Below are positions 1 to 11,638 of a DNA stretch of 64,000 bases, piece after piece. Origin of the DNA: Sabethes cyaneus (taxonomy: Eukaryota > Arthropoda > Insecta > Diptera > Culicidae). Position 1 is the first letter of the stretch; every line of letters starts with the position of its first letter. The DNA lies in assembly GCF_943734655.1 (NCBI RefSeq), contig NC_071355.1, forward strand, positions 242,877,183 through 242,941,182, written 5' to 3'. The translations under genes and the position numbers were made by a program. The notes under the pieces were generated by a model that saw nothing but the letters and a program-made list of their open reading frames with translations, ran no database searches and was not told where the DNA came from.

Positions 1-300
1 TAAATTCATTAGAGACATGCCAGTTTTTCTCAGCTTTGGAGGTGCTACTCAGGTCTAGGACCTCATCTCTGACAGTATTAACAAAAGTGGGGATGTTCCC
101 TACATTGCATACATTGACATTGTTGGAAGTTAAGTATTTCGACAAAAACAACTTTAACAAGTAATTTCTACGAGATACAGATACCTAACAAAGAGCAGAC
201 AGTATTCAATCCCTGAAGAAGACTGAAATACACAGTTGAAACGTTGGAAATATTACAAAATCTGTTCTACTTGTACTAGACTGACAGTCAATTAAAACGA
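1..300 (+). mobile_element. Possible retroelement 3' end with a hammerhead-like motif
   Basis: No open frame of note. At 212-218 the sequence reads CTGAAGA, matching the hammerhead ribozyme core CUGANGA. A short arm follows (GACTG at 220-224, CAGTT at 232-236, one wobble pair), then GAAAC at 237-241, the second half of the core. Hammerhead motifs of this kind are known from Penelope-like retroelements, and a similar CTGAAGAAG...GAAACG string is common at retroelement 3' ends in animals. The fit is imperfect: one unpaired A lies between the core and stem II, and stem III is at best very short. No reverse transcriptase or GIY-YIG coding sequence is visible in the 200 bases upstream, so family assignment is inference. 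Confidence 0.3.
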
Positions 301-504
301 TAATTCAAGTAGGTGCTCATCCTTATTATTCACATCCGTGCTGCTCCATATCGTGTGAGCGCCCTTCGTCAGCCTTGTTAGACTTAGAGACTGGGGTACG
401 GCGGCCAATAGCGTGAACGGTTTGTTGATTAGTCTGCTCTTCACCACCAAAGACCTTCAGTGACTGTAGGCGATAAGAGACCGACTAACGACCGACACTT
501 TTCG

Positions 505-705
505 GTGCACCAGGAATAGAGGAGCCCTACGTGCTAGATGGCTCGAACAGGTTGAAGCCGACTTGCCTGTGTCGAGACGCTTAACGAATTGGCGACGAGT
601 AGCCCAGGACTGAGTACAGTGGGAAGGAATTTTTGATACGACAAGAGCCACCCCGGCTCTCGGCTGGTGGAAGTTAGTAAGTCTGTGGATCCTGTGGTGC
701 TGTGG
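505..705 (+). pseudogene. LINE ORF2 C-terminal fragment
   Basis: Conceptual translation gives a stretch close to ARWLEQVEADLPVSRRLTNW, then RRVAQD, a stop, VQW and TRATPALGW. This is the pattern of the extreme C-terminus of ORF2 in insect non-LTR retrotransposons (a WLDQVEADL-like helix followed by NWRRVAQDR-VQWR). An in-frame stop and the lack of upstream reverse transcriptase in the same orientation show it is a 5'-truncated relic. A second, differently decayed copy of the same element end lies on the - strand at 29712-29975. The adjacent - strand LINE fragments (780-962 and 1595-3165) are in the opposite orientation, so this is a separate insertion. Confidence 0.6.
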
Positions 706-779
706 TGTGCGTGTGCGATTTGTGGTTAGTGGTTGTTACAAAGTTTCCTTAAGCGAAATCGCGAAATTAGCGACCATCG

Positions 780-962
780 CGTGTGGTAGTCGTACATCGG
801 TGGCATAAAAAGACCGACAGTCTGGTGGCATGGGAGCTGACAGTTCATTTATATAAACAGAAATAAGCAGTGGTCCAAAGTTGCTCCCCTGTGGCGACGC
901 CATAGCAAAGGTGTATGTCCGCGAGTTCTTGCGAAGAATACCAGAAACGTCCTAGAGAGACC
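780..962 (-). pseudogene. CR1/Jockey-like reverse transcriptase fragment
   Basis: The reverse complement encodes NSRTYTFAMASPQGSNFGP, then LLISVYINEL and CRSFYATDV. These are reverse transcriptase motif 4 (PQGSNLGPLLF-type) and motif 5, the catalytic loop. The catalytic YADD has become YATD, with loss of one of the two aspartates, and a stop precedes the motif, so the copy is dead. A related fragment with an intact YADD lies on the + strand at 35232-35515. Only about 60 codons remain. Confidence 0.65.
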
Positions 963-1523
963 CGCATGTATTGTTGTACGGTAGCAGAGCCTTTAATTAG
1001 TACACAAAAGCAATCAACTTTATCACACTTTTTAGGAAAAATATGATAAAAACGCCTCGAGAAACACTTTTTTCAGAGCTATTTGCCACTGTAAAGTTAC
1101 TAAATTTCATAAAGTAGAAGGTTTGAGAGCAATTTTAAACGTAACAGGATTGGACTTGTTTTGATACTTTTTGTACCAGAGCTAATTTAAGGCTAACAGA
1201 ACTTAAACCTAAAAATGTTTAATAACTCCGTAGTGATCCAGATTTGATTATATGAGTAGGAGGATTTTTTTTCGTCAAATATGATTCTCTATCGCCGTCC
1301 GAAATATTTGCACCAAGTTATCTAACACTATCCTTCGACTCGAGAAAATCTCAAGCATAGTAGTGATAATTACCGCCGCCTGAATGTTTTGTTGTACAAA
1401 TCGTATGTACTGCGTGTGCAATGTGATCTTCGAAAGCAACCGAAAAGATTCCGGAATTTCGTTACCCCCAAAAGGAAAAATTCTTCTGTTCTTTGATTTT
1501 AAGTCACCGCAAAATCACTATCC
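963..1523. other. AT-rich sequence, nothing recognised
   Basis: No ORF, tandem repeat or element end could be supported here. The last 80 bases contain short runs resembling the flank beyond the palindrome (ATTCTTCTGTTC against AGTTCTTCTGTCC), which hints at a local duplication or fold-back around 1524-1587. Confidence 0.4.
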
Positions 1524-1587
1524 TCAGGTTTAGTTGAAAATTTTCGGTGAAATAATTATTTCACCGAAAATTTTCAACTAAACCTGA
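1524..1587. repeat. Perfect 64-bp palindrome, no spacer
   Basis: Positions 1524-1555 are followed directly by their exact reverse complement at 1556-1587. The axis lies between A1555 and T1556, and symmetry fails at the next outward pair (C1523/A1588). The right arm abuts the 3' end of the - strand LINE fragment that begins about 1595. A spacerless 32-bp hairpin could be a fold-back insertion, a templated repair scar at the LINE boundary, or an assembly artefact. Such perfect cruciforms are normally unstable, so recent origin is likely. Confidence 0.95.
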
Positions 1588-1594
1588 AGAAAGT

Positions 1595-3165
1595 TCTTCT
1601 GTCCCTACAAATGTGTGCTATGACGGTATAGAATCAAATACATTCTCTGATTCTTGTGAGATGTTAAGATGGTTCTTAGCATCCGCCGTTCGAAAACTCC
1701 GAGTGCTCGTAGGTCCTCTTCTAGCAGTGTCCAAGTTTCGTGCCCGTAGAGGACAACCGGTCTGATTAGCGTTTTGTACAGTGTGCACTTTGTACGGGGG
1801 CTCAAATTGTTCGACCGCAAGTGTTTGTGGAGTCCGTAGTAGGTACTGGTGTACTGATCTTCCACCGCCTCAAATGTTCTGCCGACAGCGTCCACGTCGT
1901 CAGCAAAGCAGATAAATTGTGATAAATCGTGCCCCGCATTTCGATCGCCGCTCGTCTTATAACACCTTCAAGCGCAATGTTGAATAGCAGGCAGGAAAGA
2001 CCATCTCCTTGTCGAAGTCCCCTGCGAGATTCGAATTGGTCCGACAATCCACCCGAGATTCTCACACAGCACTGGATCCCATCCATCGTAGCCATGATAA
2101 GTCTGGTAAACTTACCCGGAAAGCCGTTTTCGTCCAAAATTTTCCATAGCTCTTGCCGGTTTACACTATCATATGCGGCTTTGAAATCGATGAACAGGTG
2201 GTGCGTGGGGACTCGGAATTCGCGGCACTTCTGGAGGATTTGCCGCAGGGTGAAGATTTGGTCCGTTGTAAACCGACCCGCCATGAACCGGCCTGGTAAC
2301 TTCCCACAAATCTATTGGCTATTGGCGATAGTCGATGAAAGATGACTTGGGACAGCACTTTGTAGGCGGCTTTCAGGATAGTGATTGCTCGGTAGTTCTC
2401 ACAATCCAGCTTATCAACTTTCTTGTAGAATGGGCAGATAACCCTGTCTTTCCACTCCTACGATAGTCGTTCCGTATCCCAAATCTTGACAATCAGTTGA
2501 TGCAGACAGCCGGCCAACTTGTTCGGGCACATTTTAATAAGTTCCGCTCCAATGTCATCCTTTCCCGCTGCTTTGTTGTTCTTCAGCCGCTGGATGGCTT
2601 CTTTAACTTCCCTTATCGATTGGGGTGGCATATCTTCGTTGCTTGCTCCACCAATTTGGTCACTTTCTCCACTACCATGGTCTTCTGCCTGCACGCCACT
2701 CAGGTGTTCATCATAGTGTTGCTTCCACCTTTCGATCACCGCACGGTCGTCAGTCAAGATACCTCCATCTTTATCTTTGCACATTTCGGCCCGCGGCACA
2801 AAGCCTTTGCGAGGTCCGTTGAGTCTCTGATAGAACTTCCGTGTGTCGTGAAAGCGGTACAGTTGTTCGAGTTCTTCGCACTCCATCTCCTCTTGGTGGC
2901 GCTTCTTTTCCTTGAAGAGTCGGGTTTGCTGCCTCCGCCTCTGTTTGTATCGCTCCACATTCTGACGGGTGGCTCTACGCAGCATTTGTACTCGCGCTGC
3001 GTTCTTCTCAGCCAATATCTGCTGGCATTCCTCGTCAAACCATTCGTTACGTCGATACGGTGCCACACGGCCAAGGACGTTCTCCGCTACGCTATTAATG
3101 GCTGTTTTCACGGCATTCCAACAGTCCTCAAGGGGGGCTTCATCCAGCTCCAAACAACAAATGAG
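1595..3165 (-). pseudogene. RTE-like LINE reverse transcriptase, decayed
   Basis: The - strand encodes most of a non-LTR reverse transcriptase. From the 5' end (high coordinates): the pre-RT region (about 3153-2700); KNNKAAGKDDIGAELIKM (about 2575); CENYRAITIL (about 2400); TTDQIFTLRQILQKC (about 2270); FIDFKAAYDSVNR, the first catalytic aspartate motif (about 2190); GLRQGDGLSCLLFNIALEG (about 2010); FICFADDVDAVG, the catalytic FADD (about 1890); then YYGLHKHLRS and LIRPVVLYGHETWTL. The set fits RTE-type elements. It is broken by stops near 2458 and 2300, a frameshift before the FADD motif, and a deletion of roughly 90 residues joining EAVEDQYTS to TYYGLHKHL near 1865. No endonuclease domain remains. 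Clade assignment is from motif wording, not a tree. Confidence 0.85.
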
Positions 3166-4849
3166 TTATATGTACTTATATATACCCTGAAAAATCGTAT
3201 CTGATGTACAAAACTAGCATATGCGTACTAATTCGGAGGCCATTGTACATTAACAATTCAACTTTATAAGTCCCTCCAAAACTGTTGTCCTTGCTGAATT
3301 TTCGGTATCACGACTACTACGATCGTCAGGCCTGCTACAAACTCCATTTCACCGAACGGTATTTGGATATAATGAACCAATCACGGAATGGATCTGGACT
3401 TTTTCGAAAGTGTAGGAACTATTTGAGTTCGGCGAACCATTGCACATATTTGCACAGAAATTGAAGAGAATTTGTGATAAGATTTTATTCACTAAGATAA
3501 TTTTTATGTCAGATGAAATACTCTAATATTTCAGAATATCTGGAACATTTCTTGCAAGGTCAGTAAATTACGAAAACTAATATAAAAAGTTTATCTATCT
3601 TCTCTATTTTTATTTATTTATTTATTTATTTATATTATTATCAACAGGCTATTACTATGCTCCAATGGTATTTGAATTAATTGGAATTGTATTAAAGTTA
3701 CGCTTGATCACTTCTCTGGACAAATTGAAGCCAAAACCTCCTGCAACTCTATTAAACAACCGAAGAAACCCAACGATACTACCGTACATGCCGTGATTAG
3801 TCCGCCGTGCGGAAAGTTGTAGACGTCCTTGACTTCTCCGAGTTCTTTGTTGTACATATCTGTAGCCGAATACTGTTGAGTAATGCTGGGCACTCTGTTC
3901 TAGAAGTCAGGACGTCAGACACGAGAATAGCACGAGCAACATTGTGACGGACAACTAATATATTCAAATTGATTAGGTGACAACGACTTTCGTAGGATGG
4001 TAACCGGAATGGATCCCTTCATGGAAGGCGTTGAAGAGCAATAAATTTAATATAATAGCATTAGTCCACATAAACAGTCATAATTTGTTAATTTATGTCG
4101 CAAAATACTAACTTGAATTCATGACATCGGAAAACAGTCCCTAAGTTGATTAGCATTTCCAATTGCCAACGCTTATAGCAGAAATCTAGAATTACAAAAA
4201 AAACATCGAATTTTCAAAATATCCATGAACTATACACGTGTCCAGGAATAATATACGTGATAAGTACTACATTTAATGGAGTCTCGGGCCCATTTTGAAC
4301 GATAGTTTCGAAAAATTAATCATGCAGCTTTTCGGTCCAGAATTTCTTACGAAAACCTTATTTCACGTTTTCGGCGGCTGTTTCGAAGATCTAGAAGTAC
4401 TCATTCTCAGAGTAGAACGCCACGTCCTTTAATTAAAATACAGCTGTCTATTTTAATAATGTTATTTTGATTTTTGGAGCGTCCTAAGCGTCGAATTAAA
4501 AATTAAATGTTTTATATCTTCGAAACAAGAACAAATACAAACAAATCGGTGGTTAAGCTTTTCAGGGTCTTTTTGCCTGTGTATTAGTTAAAGTTAGTTT
4601 TGGATAAATCCTCTCTTTGTATGTCGGTTTAGCCGACGATAATTTTGAATACAGTAATTTCTGTAGATGTTTTTGTTGATATACAAAATTTCATATATTT
4701 GTTGACGATCTCTGCCAAATTCAAACTGGATTGAGAAATACTTTTTAGCTTGAATAATTTTCATCGACAAATAGGTATTTTCCTTCTAAAACCAATTCAA
4801 AATTTGACCATCAGTTTACCTTTAGTGTTATCCAGCTACGAAACAGGGT
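3166..4849. other. AT-rich intergenic or intronic sequence; TTTA microsatellite
   Basis: A short TTTA tetranucleotide run lies at about 3607-3634. The rest has no supportable gene. A 61-codon - strand frame at 3708-3893 contains MYNKELGEVKD, faintly like the YNKxMGGVD motif of piggyBac transposases, but this is too weak to call. Confidence 0.4.
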
Positions 4850-7650
4850 ACAAGCGAGCGGGCGTCTAGTTTGAAAGCTCGCACTCTCTATTTCTCGTGG
4901 GAGGTACCGAGGTAACGCTGCCGTTGGACCTCAGGAGTCAAAGCGCAGTGAAAATAACAACTACAAACATGGCAAATGCATCACGGCGTAACAAACGATA
5001 TTGAAAATAGATTTACTACTGGAATATCTTGCGATTCACTGCTATGCTGTGCGCTGCTGGTTCGGGTCGGGGTAAATCAACTCTCCGGAGGTGTTCGAAA
5101 GCGTAAAAAGCTTCACCGTAGAGGACTTGTGCGGGTGTCAGAAGAGGGACGGATTTTGATCTCGGTGCTGACCCTTTTCGGCTAGTTTCGGATGGCTCCG
5201 CCGGGTGATGGCTTTTCCGTGTGCAAGTTTAGTTTGTGCCGGTAGAGTTCACCTCCGGCCCGTTGAGCACGGAACGGATGGATAGCGTATGGAATGAGGA
5301 AAATTTTCCCCCCAGTTTACACACTGTCTATTGATCTGTCGATGCGTTTATTTACACGGCACTGGCGAAGCGACTAGATGCAATATTGGCTTGCGCTGAG
5401 CGCTCCACTGACAATGGGAGCTTGTTGCCGTGGGCATCGATTGGAGGCTGCTTATCGTCGTGTTGGCGCTCGCTGGCTGGCTGCTGCTGCTGCTGCCGTG
5501 TATCCCCGGGAGCATTGTATGTTAACATCGCCTCAGACAGATGGCCGGGGAATTGCGGCCATACGTTTCTGCGGTCGGTCCGTCGGTCGGTCGGTTCGAG
5601 TTTTGTTTGGATACTTGTCTGCCTTGTCAGACCGAAACCGCAGGCCAGGTGTAAGTAGTCTTACTAACGGTTCGGAATTTGGCCAACCAACCATCAGTCG
5701 GGCGACAGTAATTGAACGAGTGTTTGCTTCATCAACACTTGGGAATTTGCCGTTAATAGGCTCGCCGGAACGGTGCCCCGGGACGGAGAGGCTTTTTTCC
5801 GAGAGTGAACACTGTTTTATTTACATTTGTGGCATTATTGGGCGAAATTTAGTATCGAGTAAAATTTCTAATTGGATGGGCATTAATTGAACGTTGGGCA
5901 AACAATAAAAGTGACAAGATTGATCCACTACTAAACACATTTTTTCCATCGCGTGCGGTTTCGATTTGTACTGAATTGTTTGATTACCAACTTGTGAGTT
6001 CGGTGTCTATAAACTTGCCAATAGTAGAGTCCTTGGTTCACATAAATTTTTTACTGTGGTCAGACTTAAAGTAGTTAATGCCAACCTCACGATGGTTTTC
6101 ATCTCTCTTCAACCATCAGGATCACCATTATCGTCTATTGTCACTGGACCAGCTGCAGTCCAATGCAATGGAATGGTGCAGCATCTTTGCCTTATGTTGA
6201 TTTGTTACCGACGCTTAGTTTGTTGGCAGAGTTACAACGAAGAGATGCGATGAGCGATTTCCTCCCACTTAGGTTGCCATAAATTACGGGATTGCAGTGT
6301 CAGTTAGTGGGATAACTTGGAATTCATTCAACTGTGTAAATTGCGAATTAAAATAGTAATCAATATATAAGAATAGAGCATTTCATCCGAGCAAAATTGT
6401 TTTCAACGCAACTTTCGTACTAGTTTCTTTGTGCTGATCCGTATCATTGCACCATCATGCTGCTCTAAATACGAGGGAATCGTAACAGTTATTGATTGAC
6501 TGTCGGAAACGGTACCAGTTTGCAGCACACCAACACGTTTCCGGCTTTCTATTCACACGTTCGGCTTTACGGTAGGCGGGGATTTCTGGCCTGGGACTGC
6601 TGTCCACCGAAGCCATGATGATGACCTGGCGAAAACTAGCAGCAAAAACCAATCTGGAGGAAAGTATGTTAAAAAGTTAAGTGTATAGAATGTGCTAATA
6701 TTTCTCCCGGCAGCCATTGAATCAAGTCAATCTTCTACTTCTCACTGTCCGCTGGTTCCAAGTACATGCAGTATGGAATGAATTCGCGGCAGCGGCGGCG
6801 GCGGGCCCTGGAGACGGGCCAGCTGAATTGCATTAGAGCATTTTCCTTGGCTCATCGGCTTACCAAATTGAAAGCATGTATATCCTCACGTTCCTTTTGT
6901 TCGCTGACGCTGGTGTTACGAAATATAACGCTTTATAACAACGGAGAACGGAGCGAGCGAACAAAAACTTCCGCCCAGTCATGGAGTTACAATCAATTTC
7001 GAATTTTACCACCCGCGCCGAACTATTCTGCCCGGCAGCAGTGGGTGGCTAGGAAGGTTGGACTGCGGAAAGTTCATAAAAGGCTCACTCTTCGCCAAAC
7101 GCTGTAACTTCCGGTTTCGTCTCGACTAGTTTTTGTTCCAATATCAAACGGACCGGCACGGAGTGTGTTCCGAACGAGGAACGGAACTCGTAGCCGATGG
7201 GATGTTTTCCAGACACCATCGAACGGTTCGATTCGGTTTCGTGCCATGAGCTTTGTGTCCGGTCCCCGAAATGAAAGCATATTTTTGTAAAGGGACGACC
7301 GGGGGGAGGCACCGACGTTACATGAGGCTCAAAATTTTATTAGATTATACTTGAATTACAAGGAAAAATCACTGAAAACATATTTTCTTTCTCGTCCTGT
7401 CGTTTCCGGTGTTGTACATCGCCACTTTGCAGTAATGGACGGAACGGAACGGCATGCCCATCATCGGGTCGGGGGTTTGGAATTTTTCGCTCCATTCTAT
7501 GGATGATCCTTCTTATTGCTGCCGTCGCCGGTGCGGTGTAGTCTGTTTCGTGTCGAGCCTTTTATTACCCAATGGAAACATACGCTTCGTTTCGATTGTA
7601 TGCCTGATAAGACGAAGTGTAGAGTGAAAGCATTCCAGTTTTGCAGCTCG
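4850..7650. other. GC-richer unique island, no recognised gene
   Basis: Base composition rises well above the flanks and there are few repeats: a CTG-type run near 5483 and CGGT repeats near 5576-5600. Several frames up to 170 codons exist on the + strand (5378-5890), but they overlap each other and show no domain, hydrophobic or motif pattern, as expected by chance in GC-rich DNA. An ATG in a strong insect start context (ACAAACATGG, ATG at 4969) opens only an 11-codon frame closed at 5004. A donor-like GTAAGT follows AGGT near 5653. The island could hold a promoter, a 5' UTR exon or conserved intronic DNA; none is proven. Confidence 0.35.
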
Positions 7651-8639
7651 GCGTTATGATGGATGGCTCAGGATGAGAAAGCACACCTGCAGGTGGATTG
7701 GGCCTCGGCATGGAAATTGCTGTCCGCCAATGTGAAGTATTCGTATACGAAGAAAATGTGCCGATTTCATTTCAACTAATCGATTTGGATTTTATATGAG
7801 TATTAATGATAACTGCAGGTTTTGGTGTTCGATCAATTTTATTAAGTGCCCCATTGGAAATGGAGACCTAAGCTGATAAAAGTTTAATAATTAAGCCATC
7901 AATTCCATGTTCTACTAAGACAGTCAAGAAGAGAACTTTAATCATTTACGGACAATACGTAGAAAATTAATTGTTGTACGAGTATACTGGTTTCAACAAA
8001 ATTGTCCTACTAGTTTAGTACAGCCGCAAGATTACCGTGTATGCGTTGACAAGCAAGTGGTCGTCGATTTCAAACCAGTTGATGTTAAATAGTATGGGTT
8101 TATTCTCAGGTTTCTGCAGATTTTTTTTTCATATTGAATTTCATATTGTATTTATCAACAATAATGCCTTCTGCCAGGGCGCACTACACGAGTGGTACTG
8201 GCTCGAGGTATGTAATAAAACCACTTATCCAAGGGCAAAATACAAACAAGTTTCCGTGCTTCTAGAAAACGAGATTTGCTGAAATGTAGTAGAACATAAA
8301 GCAGTTTGCAGTATCACATTCGACCAAAATACTTATACTGTCTGGTAAAACTTTGGCAAGCATATGGTCTGATGGATTGGCATTTTTTGGGAACTATTCT
8401 GAGCTTTTGTGCACAACAGTAGGAGCGGAAATCTTACAGAATTCCAAATATTTGAAGGTTTTGTAGTTTATTTTCTTATCCAGTGAGCAATAAAAAATCT
8501 GGCATAATCTGCCACAAATACTCACAACATGTTCGGAAAGTTCAGTTTTTTCACAAGGTCATGAAAATGATTATAAAAATTTATCTTCGTTATCCTATTT
8601 TAATTAAAGTATACACACTTGCAAACTTTTGGAACCCCA
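7651..8639. other. AT-rich sequence, nothing recognised
   Basis: No frame, tandem repeat or element boundary could be supported. The 3' tail of the neighbouring LINE may extend a little into its right end. Confidence 0.4.
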
Positions 8640-10560
8640 CCATCAGAGGGATTTTACATGCGTAAACTTTAAATAACTGGTGATTATTTGTTATTGATTC
8701 GAATAGTTTGTCGGACAACTTGGATATAAATGAACACTCAAAAATTACTGAATTATTAGTATTTGTATACATTGGCAAGTGCAAGAACTCGTTGGCGGTA
8801 AATGCGTGATGGTTCGTCCAAATTAAAAAGGTCAGCAAAACAGTTGAATTGTCTGGTCATAAAAGCGATGATAGAGTTGGCAGTGTATTGCGTTGAATAG
8901 GAATCTTCCTGTAGCATCATTCTGGGTAGTAAAACCCTCGATGGTGCATAGTGTCCTGTGGTAGGATGTCCGGTGCATCATATTCGCTAGTTAAAAGCTT
9001 GTAAACAAATAACCTGTTTACGTCGACTTAGCGTGCTTAAACCCAACAGACGGCAGCGGTCTTCGTACGGCGTTAAATATTGCTGATCCCTCCAGGGAAG
9101 ATGACGAAGTGCATAGCAAACAAATTTTCGCTGTACGTTTTCTAACCTACTGGATCAGATAGACTCGTGCGGATAGACTCGTACAAATTATGCTCGCAAA
9201 CTCCAGCATCGACCGTACAATAGAACAATAGAGCTTTGGAGCAAAACAAATGATTGAATTCACCAGCGATCTTAAATATGAACCCAAGACTACGATTATC
9301 AATGATAGCAAAAATTAGGGACGCCACGTTGAATGTCTCGTCAAGTATTAGTCAAAGATCCTTCAACTGTTCTACTCTATTCAATTTGGCTCTGGAAATT
9401 TCGTAACCAAACTTTATTACGCTTCTAGTGCGATAAAAGCTGATGACGCGACATTTCTCCATACTCAGTAACATTTGATTGCTTACGCACCAGTCACTAA
9501 ACAAGTCCAGAAGCTTCTGTAATATTTTGCAGCTCTCGATTCGTCTGACTACAAGATAGATTTTCAAGTCAACACCTTCATTGCGTAGTAACGCTGCATC
9601 GTTTATGTAGATACAGAATAGCAATAGTCCCAAATTGCTACCCTGTGACACCAGAGCGATCTGTAAACGCGGTAGACTGGCAGTTAATAAGTTGTACGAA
9701 AAGTTGCCTATCCGTGAGGTATGCTTCCAACCATCTGTACAATCTGCAAAATGTACCAGAACACCCAACTTTCTCCAGCTTGCTGGAAAGAATATTTCGT
9801 TCTCAAAAGCGTTCAAATCAGTATACACTGTATCAACTTGCGCTTTGGTACTCACAATATTTACGCAGAACGATGCAAAGTTCATTAAATTTGTTTCTAC
9901 AAATGGCTGCAAATAACGTGTCTTTTATGACTGTCTCGAATATTTTGGATTCAGCACACCGAGTAGCTAATCCTAAACATGCAGGAATTTTTCCAAGAAG
10001 CCGGAAAATATTGCTGCTGCAGTGACAACTTAAACATGCAGGTTGATGGAGATCCCAAGTAATCGGAGCACTGTTTTAAAACAGCTGTAGGAATTATGCC
10101 AGGTCCAGGCGAAAAAGACGACTTAACGTTTCTAGTAGACTACTCAATTATCGTAAAATTATGCATATTTAGTGTATGCAATAGAACATCGCTTAAAGGC
10201 AGCTGAATTTGCGTATCACTGATAGTAATATTATTGACGACACTTGCAAAATGCTGCGCAAATAAATTGCACTTTTCATGAGCCGTTTTAGCAGATGTTC
10301 TATTAAGACCGTGGACGGGACAAGAGACGAGCTATGAGACAAACTCGAATATTTGACCATTGTATAGTAGTCCAGAATGGAAAGTTAAGTGGAAACTTGA
10401 TTTTTCCGCGTTTCTTTGGTAGTGCTAGTATTATAAATTATAGCAATACTAACTTTTTTGTTTGAAGAGCTAAAGCTTTACTCTCTTCAGAAAAATTATA
10501 GAACATTCCATTACAAATAAGTTTGCTAAAGGCAGAAATTTTCCTTCTTTTGTACTTTGT
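8640..10560 (-). pseudogene. CR1/Jockey-like LINE ORF2, decayed
   Basis: Reading the - strand from about 10560 down, one recognises: residues before the reverse transcriptase (HEKCNLFAQHFASVVNN); PGPGIIPTAVLKQCSDYL, the palm entry motif; AQVDTVYTDLNAFE, motif A; LVSQGSNLGLLLFCIYINDA, motif B; the missing YADD position (reads LKIYLVVRR); WCVSNQMLLSMEKCRVISFY; the thumb stretch RSLGFIFKIAGEFNHLFCSK; and a C-terminal part. The longest uninterrupted piece is 186 codons (9352-9912). Stops, frameshifts and loss of the catalytic YADD show a dead copy. The amino-terminal endonuclease is not visible, so it is 5'-truncated or too decayed to see. The fragments at 780-962, 35232-35515 and 47133-48190 are of the same general type. 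Confidence 0.8.
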
Positions 10561-11064
10561 ACTTATTCTTAGTTCTAATGTCTAACTTAGGGTGTATGCG
10601 TTTGTGTGAAAATAAACCCGTTTTTCAAATTTGATTTTTCATGAAAACCGTTTCAGATACTCTTATTTTCATTCTTATTTTGATTTTTATTATTTTTTGA
10701 TTATTAAAAAATTGTGGTTTTGATTTTTTAGTAACTCATTTACAATTAGTTTAAATTTAACAAATTTTCAAAGAAAAATGGCTCATATTTTTTCTTCTAT
10801 GGATGCTACACTCTTCATTACTTTGAGTAAAGTATACGCCATTATAAGCACTAAAAGCATGCAGAATGCTGTTTTCGATAAAAACAAACGGAACAAATTA
10901 TGTTGCAAAAACTGATGCTCCCTAAGCCACATATTTAAACATATTGTATCACAAAAAGTATTGGAGATAGAGCTATTCTTTTCGCACGGTTATATGTCTT
11001 TCAAAGTGATTTGAATTTGCTCATTATGTGGCCGCCGTGATATTTTCCGTCCCCTTTTTGATTA
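10561..11064. other. AT-rich, partly low-complexity sequence
   Basis: T-rich simple stretches (10600-10760) and no supportable gene. It forms the left border of the minisatellite chain. Confidence 0.4.
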
Positions 11065-11638
11065 TTAATTTAGTTTAGCGTCGAGTTCAGAGGCTTCCAG
11101 TACTGAAATTCCCAGTGCTGAGACTGTCAGTTCAGAGACTCCTAGTTTAGATACTGCCACCTCAGACTCCCTGTTTAGACATTGGAAGTTCAGAGATTAC
11201 CAGTTCAGCGCCTGCTAGTTCAGAGACTGCTATGTCAGAGATTCCTAACTCATAGAATTCCAGTACAGAGACTCAGTTCAAAGACTCCCAGTTCAGAGAC
11301 TCTCAGTTCGGGAACTCTCAGTTCGGAGACTCCCAGTTCAGAGACTCCCAGTTCAGAAACTGCCAGATTACAAGCCGCCAGTTCAGAGACTACCAGTTCA
11401 GAAGCTCCCAGTTTCCCAGAGAATTTCTGTTTAGAGACTGTTAGTTTGGAGAATTTCAGTTCAGAGACTTCAAATTCGATGATCCCTAGTTCATAGAATG
11501 CTAGTACAGAGGCTGCCAGTTTAAAGACTCTCAGTTCAGAGACTCCCACTTTAGAGACACCCAGTTCAGGGACTCGCAGTTCGGAGACTCGGAATACGGA
11601 GACTCTCAGTTCAGAGACCCCAGGTCAGAGACCGTTTA
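11065..11638. repeat. Degenerate 15-bp minisatellite (CAGTTCAGAGACTCC)
   Basis: The sequence is built of diverged copies of a 15-base unit, CAGTTCAGAGACTCC, about 38 units long. Because 15 is a multiple of three, the array leaves an open frame on the + strand (11182-11496, repeating SSETP) and a matching one on the - strand (11250-11549). These are by-products of the repeat, not genes: unit divergence is at all codon positions and there is no plausible start or flanking exon. It runs directly into the CCCAGT hexamer array, with which it shares the word CCCAGT. Confidence 0.9.

Noticed and set aside
3708..3893. 61-codon - strand frame with a piggyBac-like YNKELGEV motif
   Set aside because: Only one short motif resembles the transposase and key MGGVD residues are absent; too little to call.
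5378..5890. 170-codon + strand frame in a GC-rich island
   Set aside because: Overlaps another open frame, no domain or composition signal, and contains CTG and CGGT microsatellites that favour chance openness.
11182..11496. SSETP-repeat frame resembling a mucin-like protein
   Set aside because: A 15-bp unit keeps the frame open by arithmetic; no signal peptide, no flanking exon, and divergence is not biased to third positions.
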